From Flavobacteriales bacterium (GTDB lineage: Bacteria > Bacteroidota > Bacteroidia > Flavobacteriales > Weeksellaceae), in contig CAAGLV010000221.1 of the NCBI GenBank assembly GCA_900770875.1, forward strand, positions 1-7,827: a stretch of DNA of 7,827 nucleotides. The letters run 5' to 3'. Shown piece by piece: positions 6,359 through 7,827 of this stretch (position 1 is its first letter; every line of letters starts with the position of its first letter). Below the pieces are notes generated by a model that saw nothing but the letters and a program-made list of their open reading frames with translations, was not told the origin of the DNA and did not search any database. Position numbers and translations under genes: made by a program.

Positions 6359-6455
6359 ACAATATCATATTTTATACCATAACAATAATATAAATTAGTA
6401 GATAAAATCAAAAATAAATCAGATAACAATTTGGTATAATAGCGACTATTTTAAA

Positions 6456-6563
6456 ATGGACGATTCGCTGTACAGCGACCATAAATATGGACATAAGAAT
6501 CAAATTTTAAAACGAATTAAATGTTTACCATTAAAAAATAATAATGGATCGGGTTATTTTTAA
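6456..6563 (+). CDS. Doubtful 35-codon small frame in an intergenic region
   Basis: ATG at 6456 opens a frame to TAA 6561-6563: MDDSLYSDHKYGHKNQILKR and 15 more residues. The first dozen codons are GC-richer (TCG, CTG, TAC, AGC, GAC) than the DNA around them. A TATAAT-like sequence (6435-6440) lies 15 bp upstream, but no -35 is clear. It could be a small gene, a remnant of a decayed one, or chance; the same stretch contains a 12-bp palindrome that may be the reason for its base composition. Confidence 0.2.
   Translation: MDDSLYSDHKYGHKNQILKRIKCLPLKNNNGSGYF
6466..6477. repeat. Perfect 12-bp palindrome CGCTGTACAGCG
   Basis: This GC-rich palindrome stands out in a very AT-rich 460-bp gap (6297-6760). 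A smaller inverted repeat, AATAG-CGA-CTATT, lies just before it at 6438-6450. It could bind a dimeric regulator. Apart from the terminator at the left end, this site and the doubtful small frame, I see nothing in the gap but A/T-rich DNA and a weak promoter candidate near 6705. Confidence 0.45.
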
Positions 6564-6704
6564 AATTACAATTTATTACTACGCTTTACGTATATTTATT
6601 TTCATTAAATTTTCAATCTAAATTTTTTAACACTGATTTACAGTACATTATAAATATTTAATTAAACTATTCATTTAACATTTAAAATAGACTGTATTTA
6701 CATA

Positions 6705-6712
6705 TAATCTTG
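6705..6712 (+). promoter_or_regulatory. Candidate -7 box TAATCTTG upstream of the secreted protein
   Basis: TAATCTTG fits TAnnTTTG at all but one fixed base and lies 48 bp before the ATG at 6761. The expected TTG element about 20 bp upstream is not clear, so support is weak. Confidence 0.25.
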
Positions 6713-6760
6713 AAACTAAAATTTTAATTGGTAGAAATTCGAGTAAAATAAAACCTAAAA

Positions 6761-7231
6761 ATGATACATACTATGATAAATAAAATCCTTTTATTTATGC
6801 TTTTAATAATTTCGAAAAATATGTACGCACAAGTTGAAACATATACAAATTCGAGTGAAGAATACAAAATTGAATACGATAAAATTATAAATCTCAACCT
6901 TACTAAAATACACGATACAGTTAACGAAAAAGCAAAACTAAAAACAGAATACCAAAATACCTCGTTTCTTATTGATTTTAAAAACACAAAAATTCCAAAC
7001 GAAATTATTTTAGAAGGCGTTATAGAAAGAGATGGTACAATAACAGGTTTAAATTTTACTACAATTAAAGATCTCGAATTAAAGAAAATTACAAGTAATT
7101 TTTTCCGAAACATATCAAACCAACAAATTCTTGAACCTGCGATTATTAATCATAAATTTGTACGAAGCAAAGTTATATTTAAACTACTATTGTATCCTAA
7201 ACTTAATTGCCTCGAAATTTTGATTTTATAA
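6761..7231 (+). CDS. Small secreted protein with a TonB C-terminal-like domain
   Basis: The N-terminus is a clear signal peptide: a basic start, the hydrophobic core ILLFMLLII and likely cleavage after MYAQ (residue about 24), typical of Bacteroidota. Translation could instead start at Met5 (6773), which gives a more usual signal length. Residues about 76-146 (IILEGVIERDGTITGLNFTT, then KKITSNFFRNIS and FVRSKVIFKLLL) follow the pattern of TonB C-terminal domains: a strand with a DG turn, a helix, a polar loop with EPA in place of the usual W-x-P, and a final strand. A real TonB would have an uncleaved membrane anchor and a Pro-rich linker; both are missing, so it is probably a periplasmic stand-alone relative. 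A frame on the opposite strand (6724-7113) covers much of the gene but has no comparable protein features. The gene is separate from the helicase unit. Confidence 0.7.
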   Translation: MIHTMINKILLFMLLIISKNMYAQVETYTNSSEEYKIEYDKIINLNLTKIHDTVNEKAKLKTEYQNTSFLIDFKNTKIPNEIILEGVIERDGTITGLNFTTIKDLELKKITSNFFRNISNQQILEPAIINHKFVRSKVIFKLLLYPKLNCLEILIL

Positions 7232-7293
7232 ATAACATTTTTGTGATATCATTTATTCAAAAACGATTGATATTCTAAAATAAAGGCTAATTT

Positions 7294-7383
7294 ATGTTTC
7301 AAAACTTAAACATATCAATACAATATCAAGTTCCTTTACTTCTATCCTTTATAGCTAGTATAATATATGTAACAGGATTTTAA
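7294..7383 (+). CDS. Doubtful 29-aa membrane peptide
   Basis: ATG at 7294 opens a frame of 29 codons to TAA 7381-7383. It has one hydrophobic segment (VPLLLSFIASIIYVTGF) and lies 21 bp before a 72-aa membrane-protein frame. AT-rich DNA readily yields hydrophobic frames, so this may be chance, or the two frames may be pieces of one decayed membrane protein. Confidence 0.2.
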   Translation: MFQNLNISIQYQVPLLLSFIASIIYVTGF

Positions 7384-7404
7384 CTGTTCAGCATTTAACA
7401 ACAA

Positions 7405-7623
7405 ATGTTACAGAACATTTTCATTTTTTCTCGACAAATTCTTCAATTAAAATTTTGGAATAGATTGAGCTACATTTTGTACGTAATTTTTTTCTTATTA
7501 GGTTCATTAACTTCTACTCTAATTATCGAAATAATATCTAAGAAAACGATCACTAAAATTACCAAAGCTCTTAAAATAACTAATAAGGTATTATCGCGTT
7601 TATTAAATCGTTTTAAATTTTAA
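7405..7623 (+). CDS. Hypothetical 72-aa small membrane protein
   Basis: I do not recognise it. The protein has a short N-terminal part (MLQNIFIFSRQILQLKFWNR), a strong membrane helix at about 22-43 (SYILYVIFFLLGSLTSTLII) and a basic C-terminal tail rich in Lys and Arg (KKTITKITKALKITNKVLSR, then LLNRFKF). The charge pattern would place the tail in the cytoplasm. No promoter or terminator is clear. The amphipathic basic tail after a single helix is also seen in small toxic or membrane-acting peptides, but nothing specific supports that here. Confidence 0.4.
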   Translation: MLQNIFIFSRQILQLKFWNRLSYILYVIFFLLGSLTSTLIIEIISKKTITKITKALKITNKVLSRLLNRFKF

Positions 7624-7827
7624 TTTTACACAAGCACGATAAATAGTTAAACAACTGAATATAAACAAACTATTATCCACTTTTAATCCGTAACTAATAG
7701 TAGTAACAAAATTAATGAAAAAATAATAATGTAAATATCCAGAATATCTAATACCAGATATCTATTGAAAAACTGAATATAAATTCGATTTTTCCTTTGT
7801 TTATTGTATTTAGTTATACGCATATAT
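7624..7827. other. AT-rich stretch without a gene; one 13-bp direct repeat
   Basis: No open frame or RNA gene is visible. AACTGAATATAAA occurs twice, at 7653-7665 and 7771-7783, with an AGATATCT palindrome (7757-7764) between the copies. In such AT-rich DNA these may be chance. Confidence 0.3.

Noticed and set aside
6724..7113. Minus-strand 129-codon frame opposite the secreted protein
   Set aside because: The plus-strand gene has a signal peptide and a domain-like pattern; the minus frame is a Phe/Ile/Ser-rich shadow typical of antisense AT-rich DNA.

Overview
The window looks like an accessory region of an AT-rich member of the Bacteroidota, probably a flavobacterium. The clues are very low GC with strongly A/T-biased codons, no Shine-Dalgarno-like sequences before the genes, an integrase N-terminus of the Bacteroidota mobile-element type, a signal peptide ending in Ala-Gln, and promoter candidates that fit the Bacteroidota TTG...TAnnTTTG pattern better than the E. 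coli one. Genus-level assignment is not possible from sequence reading alone.

Layout. (1) Positions 1-600, minus strand: the first 200 residues of a tyrosine recombinase, running off the left edge. Its upstream region (about 680-781) holds promoter candidates, a 12-bp tandem repeat and an inverted repeat. (2) Positions 834-1687: a cassette-like unit. A 187-bp branched inverted-repeat element that resembles an oversized integron attC site ends 22 bp before a 174-aa unknown gene. That gene's stop codon sits inside the mirror-image core sequence AGCTAAC, which starts a second, decayed copy of the same element. (3) Positions 1688-2659: a four-helix membrane protein of unknown function, followed by what looks like the tail of a broken gene (2668-2772). 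(4) Positions 2940-6296: a two-gene unit of an RNase HI with an added zinc ribbon, then an 849-aa Upf1-like superfamily 1 helicase with a C-terminal DUF2726-type nuclease-like domain. A weak hairpin with a T-tract lies on the RNase H stop codon, and a 20-bp perfect terminator closes the unit. (5) Positions 6297-7827: very AT-rich sequence with a small secreted protein that has a TonB-C-like domain, one or two tiny membrane-protein frames, and palindromes in non-coding DNA.

How the genes may work together. The RNase H and the helicase-nuclease are the clearest functional pair: one can cut RNA in RNA:DNA hybrids, while the other can translocate on and unwind nucleic acid and probably cut it. 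Together they could process R-loops or invading nucleic acid. Their position beside an integrase and a cassette-like unit suggests mobile cargo, possibly anti-phage or anti-plasmid defence. That role is an inference, not something the sequence proves. The integrase is not of the IntI type as far as its N-terminus shows, so the cassette-like structure cannot simply be called an integron.
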